Positions 12,394-23,856 of a stretch of 64,000 nucleotides of DNA are shown in pieces; position 1 is the stretch's first letter, and every line of letters starts with the position of its first letter. The translations under genes were made by a program, and so were the position numbers. The DNA is from Drosophila miranda (taxonomy: Eukaryota > Arthropoda > Insecta > Diptera > Drosophilidae), in contig NC_046676.1 in NCBI RefSeq assembly GCF_003369915.1, positions 23,808,001 to 23,872,000 on the forward strand, given 5' to 3'. The notes under the pieces were generated by a model. The model was not told where the DNA came from. It saw only the letters and a list, made by a program, of their open reading frames with translations, and made no database searches.

Positions 12394-15300
12394 ATGGACC
12401 TGCGTAATCTAACACTGCCACCGCCAGCCGCAACAACAATTATGTCCTCGTCATCATCAGCAGCCGCAGGAGCAGCAGTGGGGGCTCTTGTGGGAGCAGC
12501 ATCAGCAGCAGGAGGACCTACCACAGCGGCGCTGGCGAGCATCGCAGCGCAAACCGGAACAACCATAGCATTAGCAACAGCCTCGTCGCCGACAACAACG
12601 CCAGCCACATTTTTTACATACAGCATACCGGGCATGGACATAACGCCAGGACCATTTATATTCACCTACGTTAGTGAATTTTTATCGCTTATCACGCCCG
12701 AGGAATTGCCGCTCGGTAAGTCCTATCACCCCTCCCACCCCACCATGGTTGCAGCGGAAGTGTGTGTTGCACTGAGAGAAACCCATTGTTAAGTTTTGAA
12801 AACCGCCCGGGGATTGCTTATCCCAACTTCTCTCAAGTTTCCCAATTTAACAGATACACAAATATCTTTCTCTGAGTGCATTTGTGTGTGCGTGGTTCAA
12901 GAGGGCGTAAGAGTGCCGTTGGGGGACATCCTTCACCTCAGTTTCGAAATTTTAAGGATGCTAAGGATGGTGCATGAGTTGGCCTTGGCCAGAGGCATTC
13001 GATTAAATTATAGTATACTCGTATCATACGCGTATCCACGACCATGCGGCTTTCAACAAAGATCCGAGTAAGGTTTAAGAACTAAAAATGTGTCGGAACA
13101 TAGGCGGCCTGGATTCCGGGATCATTCCCATAGAACAATATGTTTTTTGGGATCTCTGTCAAAATTGCCAAATGTCCGATGAGCAGAAGCTGCAAAGTTT
13201 TATGAGAAAGCATGACGTGCAGGAGGATGTGGCCCGTCGCTATCTAGTCGCCAACGACTGGGCGTTGGATCAAGCCAGCGGTGCCTACGAGTCGGACACG
13301 GCCGCTGTCAACAGCAGTCCCACTGACTCGTCCAGCAACAGAGAGCCGCAGTCGGGGATCAGCGTGCACACAGACCGGCAGGACGATGATCCGGAGAAGC
13401 ACTTTGCCGAAAGCTCCAACAACACTATAGCCCCAGGGGAGAAGCGCGTCAGCATAGAGGGTTCCACTCCGGCCCTGACCTACGTGGACAGCCTCCACAG
13501 CGTGCGAGTGTGGGGGCAAGGCCGCCGTCTGGGCAGCGCTCATCCGATCAATCCGCCGGCGCCTGGGATCGCGAATCAGGACTCGGACACGGATCCCAAT
13601 GACAGCGAGCACACCATCGTGGTGCTGCATCTCTGGTCGGAGGGCTTTTCCTTGGACGACGGCTCGCTCAGACTTTACGATGTTCCGGAGAACGCACAGT
13701 TTCTGCAGTCCGTTCTGCAGAGGGAGGAGAAGATGCTGGGCCTTGGCCAACGGCTGGAGGTGAGTGTCCAGGACCACAGCAACGAGCCCTTCAGGCGTCT
13801 TGGTCAGTTTCTGGGTCCAGGACGAACTCTGGGCGATCGCTTGACTCGCTTGGCGAACTCCTCGCCATCAGAGTCCTTGGCTCGCCAGGAGCAGCATGCC
13901 GAGGGCAAACTGAGCCTCAACGAGAAGTCGGCCATGACGACGGTCCAGCTGCGTCTCTCCGATGGCAGCCGCATCTCAGCCCGCTTCAATCGCACCCACA
14001 ACGTGGGCGACCTCTACCGCTATGTACGCCTGGCACGGCCACAGTACTCCAGCCGGAGATTCGTACTGATGACGAGCTTTCCTCGAGTGCAGCTGGATGA
14101 GACGGATGCCCGAAGCCTGGCCGAGGCCAATCTCTGCAATGTGGTCGTCATCCAGCACTTGGAAGAGGAGCAGCCCGAGCAGTCCTCCTCCGAATTTCTG
14201 ATGTAAACTTGGACTGAAAATCAATAAAACCACTTAATATAAGACTTTTTTTGAAGCATTTGAGTGAAGATTTCTTTGAATCGATTTCCAGATTCCATAC
14301 GCGATGTCCTACACAAAAATGTCAGCCTGCTCGATTTTGCCTCCAATGTAAGTCTGTGGATGGATCTGTGTCTGTGTCTGTGGTCAAGTTTAACCGTCTT
14401 TTCTTCGTTCAGGCCATCAAAATCGAATCCGGTTTCATTGGCCTGATGAGCATCTTTGCTATCCTGGCCCTGGTCCCGCTGATTGCCACCTGTGCCTGGT
14501 GCTGCGGCCGCCGCTCCACGCAGGAAGAGGTGGACCACATACGTAGAGCCCCCGTCCACATACGCGACGAGGCTCTGGAGGAGAGTCTGCGGTGCCGCAA
14601 AAGCGCCGGCCTGGTCACACTCTGGATCGTCTTTGTGCTGCTCACGTAAGTTCCGGGTGAAAGGTTTGCGCCGGAGACGGACGGCAGGGGACGAATGATT
14701 TCATGGCTGTTTGCAGGCTGAGCGACCTTAGCATATTTTATGCCAACAGCCGCCTCTCGGCTGGCATCGAGATGACGCCTGAGATGGTGAAGTCAGCCGT
14801 GCACGATGTGGAGGTCTTCCTAAAGGACACGCATCTGCAGATCAAACACAAACTGGATAATGGCTTTCATGTTTCCGTCGAGAGAGTCGTCAAAGACTTG
14901 GAAGGTCAGTGCTGGATGCTGGGTGCTGGGTGCTGAATGGTGGATGTGGTGGTGGTTGGTGGCGTTGGCCCTGGAGGATGGCGCGTCACAAAAGTTTCCG
15001 CTAGTTTCGGTTTGCCAACTTTGTGTCGCCTCGCCCCGAGTACATTTCTAGCTTTCGATTCATGCATTATGCTAAAACTTTTCCCGCACTGCATTCTGAG
15101 TTATTGCAGTGATTGTACGAGTACTCGTACCAGCTCCTTGGCCTCCTCCGCCTTCCTTATGCAAGTCCCCAATATACTATACCATACACTGATATATACT
15201 GTATGCCGTGTGCACTCTTCCACAGACGTGGATGTTCTCCTCGGTGAGCCAATTCAAGCGGAAATATCTGCACACACTGGCCTTGAGCTGGCATATGATT

Positions 15301-18300
15301 CATTGACGACACTTAGCTTGGGTAAGTATTCTGGTTAAGTGCTACCCGCTACCCCGCTTCCCCGTTACCCCATTACCCCGCTTTCCCACTACCCTTCTCC
15401 ACCCAGAGCCCGGATTGCAATGCGATTGTCCGACTGTAGACTTGACCCAAATTCCATTGTTCATTGTGGCATGACAATGCATGGTCATCGTAGGCCTAGC
15501 TGCGGTCGTGTTGCACCAACATGACAATAAACCAGGCTCAATAAATTACAGTACTCGCACGCAGAGGGCGTAGAAATGGTGACCTTTCATTTGTCGTTTC
15601 GGGTCAACCCGTTTAAGCTTTGGACATTCTTTGATTTAAATTTCATTCAACCTCCAAAACCGTTCAAATACCCAGCCAAGAGATAAATGTGTATTCATAT
15701 ACGCTTAAACTGTACAAGCAAAGCAATTGGTTGGATTGGGTTGGATTGGGTTGGATTGGGAGCCATTTCCGGCCACCCCCTGAGCCTCCAGCGACAACCC
15801 ACGAATGCGGCAAGATGCTTTGCTGCCGGGTGACAGGACAAATGGCTCAGATGACAACTCCATTATGTTTGCCTTCGAACACAATGTGCAATTTAGAATC
15901 AGTCTCCTTTGATCCCTGCTCCCTGCTCTCTGCTCCCGACACCCGACTCTCGACTCCCCTGCCCATGGCCGAATAAATATCCTATAATAATAGTCGAAAT
16001 AATAATATTTTCGTGCATTTGTCGCTGTCAGCGAACGCGGAGCTCATCTATCGCGTCCTCATGCTGCAGGAGACTGTCGGCCGAGCCCTGAAGCTCTCCC
16101 AGGAGGCCGCCGCACGCATGGAGGAGCTGCAGATACAACTGTCCGTGCTGCAGCGCCAGTGCACGTACCGGGACCGGCCGCTCTGCGACACATTGCGTAT
16201 ACGCAGCTTCGAGGAGAACGGCGTCGTCGATGCCCTGAAAACTGTAAGTTCTCTGAATTGCTATCTCTCTATTTCTTAGGGGTTTAAATAATTTTTCCTT
16301 ATATTTTTACTCTGTTTCATTCTGTTCTGTTTTTTCTCTTATAATTTCGCCACGCCATTTCTCATTTCCTGGACACAACGCAAAACGCTGACAATTTGTC
16401 AGCTGCAAGAGGACCAGAGCATCTTCCGTATGCGCTACTTGGGCGAAATTGAATTTGGTGCCACTGTCAAAAACCTGACATCGGAAGTTGGCGTGTCACG
16501 TTCCATTTTCAGCAATTTCCCGCAACAAGTTAAACATGACACGTCATATGAGCGGAACTGTGAGTAAAGCAATCACAATAAAGTAAAGTTTCAATAAAAG
16601 ATAAGTCATAATAAATACTTGATTTACTTGACTGTACCTGGCTAGCCGTAAATCCCCATGAAACCCTCACACAAGTCCACATTGGACAATGTCCCTAACT
16701 CTATTATGGCATCAATTTAAATGTACAACTCAATCAATGGCACCTACATCCATACCACATCCCACATCACACAAAACAGTACGAGAGTCTGTATCTATTC
16801 GTAAATCCAATAAGCCCTTGAATGTGATTCTGACAATGCAATTTCCGAGACAAAGCGGATAGGAGAGAGGGTGTGGCGGGGGCACACAATATTAATTAGT
16901 GTCACCTGGTTCTGGTCTGTGGATGCTAATTGAATCGGCACAAACTTTCCCCCAGATACGCTGGAGCAATTGTCGAGCATTCGTCACAGGACAACGGCCA
17001 ACGCCCAGCAGCTGACGTCGGCCATCAATGTGGTGCTGAAGCGCCTGGAGGGCACCTGGCCCTCGATGCAGCCGGCCTACAATGAGCTTAAGGAGTGGGC
17101 GGACATGTACTGGAGCATGGGCTGGATAGCCGCCATGGTGATCGTCTGGGTGGTGGTCTTCATGCTGATGTCCTACTGCTGCTTCCTCTGTGAATCGAAC
17201 ACAAAATCAGGCGTGGTCTTCTTCGTGGCCGTGATGATCATCTGCCTCGCCAGCATCGCCCTCACCTTCTACGGTGTCTTCTCGCTGGCGGTCGGGGGCA
17301 ACGCGGAGGTCTTCCTCTGCCGCTCCCTGTACGACAAGGACTACGATATGATGGGTAAGCTATTCGACAAGCCCGGCTATGTGTATGCCCGCGAGCCCCA
17401 AACGGGTATCATTGGGGAGCTGCTGCGACCGGCCGGCGTCAATCGGTCCGTGGTGAATGTCAGCCTCGGCACGGCTCTCAGGTGAGTCAGTGATCTGATC
17501 TTCACGAGCCCACTAATCCGTATGTGTACTTAGAGTTCCCATTCCCAGGTAGAGCTGCCCAATAACCAAGAACCAATCACCAATCGCCAAGCCAGTGTTG
17601 AAGTAACGAATTTTGTTATCCAATTACTTTGATACTGTACGTGCCTGTAATTTTGATTGCCCGCCCGCCAAAAGTTCCCGGAGAACGAGTCCTGGTCCCG
17701 TGCCCTGTAAGAAACAACAAAAATGTGCAAAAGTTTTCACAGACGGAATCGATTAAAAGTTCGATGAGCAATTGAACTGAGTGTGTACCCATGAGTGGGT
17801 ACACACTGCTCGATTAATGAACATTCAGGCAACACTTGCAAACTCCTTAAGTGCTAATCAAATGATAGCCAAAGCTCCTAAACGATCCCACTGTGATTAC
17901 CCCTTTCGGTTTCCTGTTCTCTGTGTGTTTATTGCAAGCCTCTCCCCAGCCACTTATAACTTTCGTTGCCCCTTACCACGCAAACCAAAACTTGTCACTG
18001 ACCAGAAACCACAACGCACCACTCTCAGTAGACTACAGACTACAGAAGTTATTCGGCTTCAAATCCCATCCATCCCAGAGCCCAGCAGAGCAGAGCAGAG
18101 CAGAGCAGAGCAGAGCAGAGCAGAGCAGCCAGATCCCAGGCCTGTCAGGCAGCAAGCAGCAGTTGGAGACCCTCTAAGCCACAAAGTTTTGAAAGCCCAA
18201 TGAAATTTGCTAGCCACATGGCACTCAATTTTACGGAGAACATACCAATGCCAATCCAGGCACCCACACACGCACCACCCATCCACCCATCCACACACCC

Positions 18301-21300
18301 ACGCACAGGCACACACATATAGAACTTGTAACCGCAAATTTTAAGCACGATTCCAATTATCTGAACAGATACAAAATGCGCATGCAGGCCGGGTGGAGTG
18401 GAGCTCCCCCACTCCCCCAGTGGGCATAAATTCCTGGACACCCCCCATTACCACTCTGCCACCTCCCCAATGTGTGCATGTAAGCTAAAAGATAGAGCGC
18501 CTGCGGTTCCTGGACCGGTCCCACAAAACCCATGCTCGATACGGGTGCATACTATTATGCGCAATCCCTTTGGCGTTTCATTGAGAACTTCAACTCCAAA
18601 CATCGCTCTCGCCCATCAAAACAGGGGCTGCGAACAAAATCAAGCGTCGTACAATGTCTTTCAATTGGATGCGTTCGTGAATACCACCAAAATAGCTGAT
18701 TTGAAACAGTTCCCAAAAGTGTCGACGGCCATCGATTCAATTTCCGTGTCGGGGCGCACGCTGCTCTCGCTGACCCAATCCGTCCAGAGTATATTGGAGA
18801 ATATGCTGCAGACGTCCTCATTCAATTTGACCACGTACCGCAGCAGTGTGGGGGCGCCCACGCCAGAAAAGGATTTGGCAACATTCATTGATCAAATGCA
18901 GAGGGTAGCCCTACAGGTATGGACCATAGTCCTATCCGCATAACCAGCGCGATTACAGCGTCTGATTAGTTTCCATTCCACGAGGGGGCGGCCTGGGAGG
19001 GCCGAGACTCAGCAACGCGCTGAATACAGACCATTCCGCATCTGATTTGCCTTCCAGATTCAGGACGTGGCCACATCATCACGCATGACAACCCTGGGCA
19101 GCCGGTCGAAGCGCCTACAGGCCTCGATCCTGCAACCACTGGAGAACCTGCAGAACGAGATACTGTACCATCTGACGGCACTTGAACTGCAGCGGGATCC
19201 CTGGGCCAAGCAGGTCAATCAGACGCTCAACCATCTGAAGAGCATCCAGGGCTACCTGGAGAACAAGGCTGGCGAGATTTGCCACAACATGACGCGCCGC
19301 TACACAGACCGGTAAGTCAACCCAAACTAAACGACAAATTATAAATTATGCACAGCAAACAGTACGAGCAGTACCTGCATCGTTGGTCACAGAGTTAATT
19401 GCGCCCAAATTCACAGAGATTCTCCTGCCGAAAGTTACGGTCTCCGCATCACTATCACCATCACCATCACCATCCCCATCCCCATCCCCCCTGTGGCAAT
19501 CCAAACTGTGGCATTCCACCTGGGTCGGGGATGTTGTCGTGCTGCTCTTTTCGATTCCGACAGAGAAACAAAGAACTCAAACAACTGCAAAACAAACTCA
19601 GATAAAGAGGGGAGGGGAAGGGTAAATGACTGCACATAGTTTTCCTTTTTATCAGATAATTGAAAGTCGTAATCGTTTGATTAAGTTTGCCAAGTGTCAT
19701 GATTGCATTTTGTGTGTGTGTGTGTGTGTGCAACACCATCAAAGTAACACACATGTGGCATGCTCTGAGGCTCCAGAGGAGTGAACGTATGCCATGTGGA
19801 TATTGTATGCTTAATTCTTTGCTTTCTTTTCCTCTACAGCCTGAAAGCGTACTTGACCAGCAGTAAGGCCACAATGGAATCGCAGCTGGGCGACACCACC
19901 ACCAAGTGCCGGCCCTTCTACGACACCTTCGACGCCAGCCGCACCTTCCTCTGCCGCAACATGGTGGACTTCGTCAACGGCCTCACCTTCTTCATCCTTC
20001 TGACGCTGCTCCTGTGGGCCATTGGCACGCCAGTGGGTCTCAACTTGATCACCATCCAGACCCGCCTGAATGTGATGCAAGCGGCGCAGGCCCGCAGCAA
20101 GGCCAAACAGCGGCGGAGCGATCGCAGTCCGGAGCGGGAGCGGGAACGTGACCAGCGCAGCGACAGTCGGAGCCGGAAGAAGCAGCGGACGAGCAGTGCG
20201 TCGGGAACTGGCAGGAGTGTCCGTCGAGAGCAGAGCCGGGAGCGCAGCACGAGCAGCACGGCCCGGCCCAGACCACCGCTGTAAGTAGATGGCCACTCAG
20301 AATGAGATCAATCTGAAGATTTGCTGCTCCACAGACGTCGAACCGCCACCGAGGAAACACTGGACTTGGACGAGGACTCGAGCCCATCTAGGCAACCACA
20401 TCAGCAGCAACCACCGCAACGGCGCCAGGAGACGGAGCGGGAGCGGGAGCGGGTACTGGATCGCGATCAGCGCAGTCGGGAGCGGGAGCGGGAGCGGGAG
20501 CGGGAGCGGGAGCTGAGCCGCGGGCGGGACGTCTCGGCCGTCAACACGCCCGTGCGCAGTCGCAGTCGCCAACAGCTGTGAGTATCGATCTTTCTTGCCG
20601 ATCCATCGATTGTGCGCCATCTCTCAGACTCATTCCATCATTGCATCGACTGCTGCAGGCGGCACGACCCCGAGGACGACAACTGGGGCTCATCCAGTGG
20701 TCCCAGTCGAGCCACCTCCAATGAGCGCGAGACCAGTCAGACTAAAAAGATTCTCAATATTTGGCAGTCGAGAAATAAGATCAAGCCACCTTCGCTGTAA
20801 GTTAGTAGGCCCCCCGCCACTGTCCCCAGTTCGCCTTCTGACAGCTGATCTCTTTCCCCCCTCCCGAAACAGTCAGAGGCAGGGCACCGAGGAGTACGAC
20901 TTTGATGTGGCACCAGACGACATTGGATGGCGTTCCCATGTCCAGTCCAGTGCCAGTCCCGACCATCGGGCCGACCAACGCAGCCGACAGCCGACAGACA
21001 CTCGCTCCAATCTCCGTACTAAGCAGAAGTTGTAAGTGTCCGCCCCCCGCGTGTCCTTAGCTAGCCCATGGCTCACTTTCTGTGCCCCACTGTTCTTCCT
21101 GCCAGACGTAGTACCAACGCGGATAGAGCTAGCAGCGAAATGGTTCGTCGACCCGTAACGCCCGTATTGAGTGTCAATCCAGATATTCCGGCCGCCGTTC
21201 CCATGCCCCGCACGCCGATGCGTTTGAAGAGCAAGGTCTCGCTGACTGCCCGAGCAGTGCAGGATATTGTCAACAAGCGGAGTCAGCGTCTGTGAGTGTC

Positions 21301-21659
21301 CCATTTCTCGAGTCCAACGCTCCATTCCAACTCTCACCCAGCCATAAGCAAAGTCATTGAATCCAAACTTAAGGAACGGAACCCTCATATATCAACCTAT
21401 ACCAACCTTTTCCACAGCCAACGCACTGGTACCGATGACTTTGACTTTGATGAAAGCGATGCCTATGGTACTGGAGCACATCTAGAGGCGGACGTAGCGG
21501 CGTAAGAAGACCCTTGAATCCTATGATTCCATAAATACCTTTCTTCAATGGCCAATGATTTTCCAATTTTTCAGTGCCCGACGCACGCCTCCGCGCGGCG
21601 CCCCGCCTCCCCCGCCACCGCCAGCGGCCGGCATGAACAGGTTCTACCAACGTTATTAA
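12394..21659 (+). CDS. prom: Prominin, five-transmembrane membrane-protrusion protein
   Basis: Seventeen coding exons with mutually consistent splice phases: 12394-12715, 14292-14347, 14413-14645, 14717-14904, 15226-15321, 16032-16243, 16403-16559, 16956-17481, 18625-18916, 19058-19311, 19840-20280, 20335-20577, 20659-20796, 20873-21031, 21106-21291, 21418-21501, 21575-21659. Product about 1223 residues. Prominins (CD133 family) are cholesterol-binding glycoproteins of plasma-membrane protrusions; fly prominin organises rhabdomeres opposite eyes shut. Membrane segments lie near 132-157, 190-213, 474-498, 506-533 and 824-848, with the family Cys-rich stretches CAWCC after segment 1 and CCFLC after segment 3, and two large extracellular loops between 2-3 and 4-5. 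The tail (849-1223) is unusually long, Arg/Ser/Glu-rich, then acidic, then Pro-rich. An obvious signal peptide is not visible, so a further 5' coding exon is possible: the frame is open back to the acceptor at 12300. Poly(A) signal AATAAA at 22219. Confidence 0.88.
13172..14206 (+). CDS. p47/NSFL1C-like p97 (VCP/TER94) adaptor, intronless, nested in prominin intron
   Basis: 344-residue protein with the complete p47 architecture: UBA-like N-terminus (about 3-42), SEP domain (about 147-210, with LWSEGFSLDDGSLRLYD), an SHP box FLGPGRTLG (213-221) fitting FxGxGxxLG, and a UBX domain (about 256-330) keeping the FPR loop (303-305). Family role: p47 recruits the AAA ATPase p97/VCP (TER94 in flies) to ubiquitinated substrates and membrane fusion. 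All three p97-contact elements remain, so function is plausible. ATG at 13172 fits family N-termini; an in-frame ATG at 13088 would add 28 unfamiliar residues. The gene has no introns and lies wholly inside the first coding intron of prominin on the same strand, with its own AATAAA at 14223. This suggests a retrocopy of the multi-exon p47 gene. I do not know its fly symbol. Confidence 0.85.
   Translation: MSDEQKLQSFMRKHDVQEDVARRYLVANDWALDQASGAYESDTAAVNSSPTDSSSNREPQSGISVHTDRQDDDPEKHFAESSNNTIAPGEKRVSIEGSTPALTYVDSLHSVRVWGQGRRLGSAHPINPPAPGIANQDSDTDPNDSEHTIVVLHLWSEGFSLDDGSLRLYDVPENAQFLQSVLQREEKMLGLGQRLEVSVQDHSNEPFRRLGQFLGPGRTLGDRLTRLANSSPSESLARQEQHAEGKLSLNEKSAMTTVQLRLSDGSRISARFNRTHNVGDLYRYVRLARPQYSSRRFVLMTSFPRVQLDETDARSLAEANLCNVVVIQHLEEEQPEQSSSEFLM
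14223..14228 (+). terminator. Poly(A) signal of the nested p47-like gene
   Basis: AATAAA 17 bases after the stop codon and 64 bases before the next prominin exon, showing the nested gene can end its own transcript inside the host intron. Confidence 0.65.
15725..15761. repeat. Decamer repeat (GGTTGGATTG)n
   Basis: About three and a half tandem copies of a TTGGATTGGG unit in a prominin intron. Confidence 0.85.
18083..18128. repeat. (AGAGC)n pentamer repeat
   Basis: About nine AGAGC units in the large prominin intron between exons 8 and 9. Every frame through it is open, giving spurious AEQSR-type peptide. Confidence 0.95.
19714..19732. repeat. (GT)n microsatellite
   Basis: Short GT run in the prominin intron before exon 11. 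Confidence 0.85.
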
Positions 21660-21921
21660 TCATATTCTGATATTCTGTTACCGATGTTTGTTTTTTGTGG
21701 TCTTGAGTTTGATTAGTTTGAATTTTGTTTTGGATTGGCTTTTTTGTTTTTGGTGTTTTTTTCTTTGATCGAATCTTGATGTTGTGCGAATGCCAGTGAC
21801 AAAAGTACCAACCGAAACACACACAAATTCTTATTGTGTTCACAGCGACAAAGTCTTTATATTCTGAAATTACTTTCTCTCCCCGTATCGCCAACGCCAA
21901 CCCCCGATATCCGACTGGCAG

Positions 21922-22027
21922 AGGCTTAAGCGAGCGCACTGTGCGCTGGAACGAAGAAGAGGAGGAGGTAGTCTTCGAGGATGTCGACGCGCCGAACAGT
22001 CCCGTTTACTTGAGACAAAATCTCTAA
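21922..22027 (+). CDS. prom: Candidate alternative last coding exon of prominin
   Basis: A phase-2-compatible acceptor (pyrimidine-rich TTACTTTCTCTCCCC upstream, ending CTGGCAG) opens a frame encoding GLSERTVRWNEEEEEVVFED and then an acidic/Pro-containing end up to TAA at 22025-22027. Every tail exon of prominin ends in phase 2, so any of them could splice to this exon in frame and give a C-terminus different from the FYQRY end encoded at 21659. The protein-like composition supports coding; usage is inferred, not shown. Confidence 0.5.
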
Positions 22028-22218
22028 GTCCCCTGAGTCCCCACGACACACAATTTCGAATTCGAATGCTAATCCTAAGTCTCGTACACACTCGAATATT
22101 GCAATTTGTTTTATATTTCGCGCTTCTACCACTCGATAGTTCACCTACAGTCACCTACTGACAGTCCAGTCCCATATGTTTGTATTAAGCATTTAACAAG
22201 GTGTAACAACCATTAATT

Positions 22219-22224
22219 AATAAA
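22219..22224 (+). terminator. Poly(A) signal of prominin
   Basis: AATAAA downstream of both candidate prominin stop codons; further AATAAA-like hexamers lie near 22331-22341. Confidence 0.6.
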
Positions 22225-22539
22225 GTACTCGATCTTGAGGCCTCAAAAATTAAAAGATCACGATCATCGAAGATCGTACCTCTGGTGCTGGGTTAGGTCC
22301 TCTTATGCTGTGGCGTGTAGCGTTAGTTCAAATAAATAAATGTGTATGGTGGTCTCTAACAATACTGGCGGTACTTTGGGAAAGTGATATAAATCTTTAG
22401 CTCTGAGATCTTAGGTTAACGGTCTTGTAATCCAGAGACCACAAAGCTATTCTTTAACATTGAAATACAAATAGCTATGAAGTTATTTTGAAAGTTATAA
22501 ACTTTAAAAGTTCAATTCAAGTTTGGTTTGATTGGGAGG

Positions 22540-22545
22540 TTTATT
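22540..22545 (-). terminator. Poly(A) signal of the cuticle-type gene
   Basis: AATAAA on the minus strand, about 50 bases past the stop codon at 22596. Confidence 0.65.
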
Positions 22546-22595
22546 TAGTTGTCATATTATTCGGATGGTTCAGAAGGTACGCAAAGGAAGAGCGT

Positions 22596-23041
22596 TTACT
22601 TCTTCTTCAAGAAGGGGCTGACGATGGCTGGAGCAGCATAGGTGGTGTACGCAGGAGCAGCCGCAGCATAGGACGTGTAAGCAGGAGCAGCTGCGGCGTA
22701 CGTGGTCACAGGAGCGGTATAGGCCGAGGCGCCGTACACCGAGGCGGTGTAGGCTGGAGCAGCAGCGGCGTAGGTTGAGTAAGCCGGAGCGGCAGCAGCA
22801 TAGGTGGAATAAGCCGGAGCAGCAGCAGCATAGGTGGTCAGTGGTGCCGAGTAGGCCACGGGGGCAGCGGCATAGGTGGCAGCATACGATGGAGCAGCAG
22901 CATACGTAACCGGAGAAGCCAGGAAGCCAGCCTGAGCGACGGCAAAGCAGAGAGCCAAGCAAATGAGGAACTGTAAGGATAAATGGCGAAACATTAGCAA
23001 GACCAGATCATCCTGGGCACCTGGCTGTGGCTTACCTTCAT
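22596..23041 (-). CDS. Small secreted Ala/Tyr/Pro-repeat cuticle-type protein
   Basis: Two exons on the minus strand: 23036-23041 encodes only Met-Lys, then a 65-bp intron (GTAAGC...TTACAG), then 22596-22970. The 126-residue product starts MKFLICLALCFAVAQA, a textbook signal peptide, and continues as low-complexity repeats of TTYAAAAPAY/STYAAAAPAY ending SPFLKKK. The intron after codon two is the standard arrangement of many fly cuticle genes. Family knowledge: such AAPAY-rich proteins are structural components of cuticle or other secreted matrices. An upstream Met in the exon 2 frame would lose the signal peptide start, so the spliced start is preferred. A TATA box at 23105-23111 fits a tissue-specific promoter. 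I do not recognise the specific gene. Confidence 0.88.
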
Positions 23042-23104
23042 GTTGAACTGTTTGGGTTGGTTGGTTTGTCAGTGACTGATGCTGTTTGCCAATTAGCTCG
23101 ATCG

Positions 23105-23111
23105 TTTTATA
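23105..23111 (-). promoter_or_regulatory. TATA box of the cuticle-type gene
   Basis: TATAAAA on the minus strand, 64 bases upstream of the start codon, consistent with a short 5' leader of about 30-35 bases. Confidence 0.7.
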
Positions 23112-23856
23112 GGCCACTTGTGCGTGGGGGAGGCCTGCCAGCCTGGCCGGAGTGTCTCATTTCCAAACGGGTTTGCGGCTTAGGCATTCCCAATAACAAC
23201 CGAAATCTAAATTAGAACACAATTGCGTCCGCATTGAATTTCTGCATGGTAACGTTCAATGAACGCGGATTCCGCTGCCACCGCACCTTTGTGACAGAAC
23301 CCAGCGTCCGATGTTTGCCGGGTATTAGCAGTCGATGCCGTGTCAAATGGATTACTCTTTCCCTCTCTCCCTTTGGTCGCTTGTAGTCCAGCGACAACTG
23401 AAATGAACGATTCTGATTACTGATTGTTTGATGGAACACGTTAATTGATTATTGTGTTTGCTGTGTGGGCAGAGATCTCACCTGGCGTCGTGTATCCCAC
23501 TTTCTGGCAGCCCCAACGCACTCCACTCTAATGTTGCAGTATTATTGTCATGGATAATTGACCATCGATTGACCCGAGTATGCATCACACTTATTAAATA
23601 GTTTAAGATTAATTCTTTGGTATTACAAATGCAAACGATTTGTGCAAAATGTCATAATATTAACAGAGATAATGGATTATTGGACTAGAACTCTGTTCAC
23701 GCTGTCGTGAAGTTATGAGAAACGCGTTTTTGTACAGTTTAATAATGGAATGTGTATCGCTCGATCCTAGCAGCTATTAATCGAAGTATTTCCAAGCCAA
23801 CAACACTATCATAAGGCACTTCTTGGACTTTGCAGAGCAACCAAGGGCATGTACTC
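23112..23856. other. Spacer between cuticle gene and PIG-Z 3' end
   Basis: AT-rich noncoding sequence; contains the upstream region of the cuticle-type gene and the 3' untranslated end of PIG-Z. No other gene seen. Confidence 0.6.

Noticed and set aside
18059-18441. Cys-rich minus-strand small protein
   Set aside because: Produced by the AGAGC repeat and CACAC tract in a prominin intron.
20100-20577. SR-protein (splicing factor) domain
   Set aside because: The Arg/Ser/Glu repeats are in frame with the prominin tail after the fifth membrane segment, so they are cytoplasmic low complexity, not a nuclear splicing factor.
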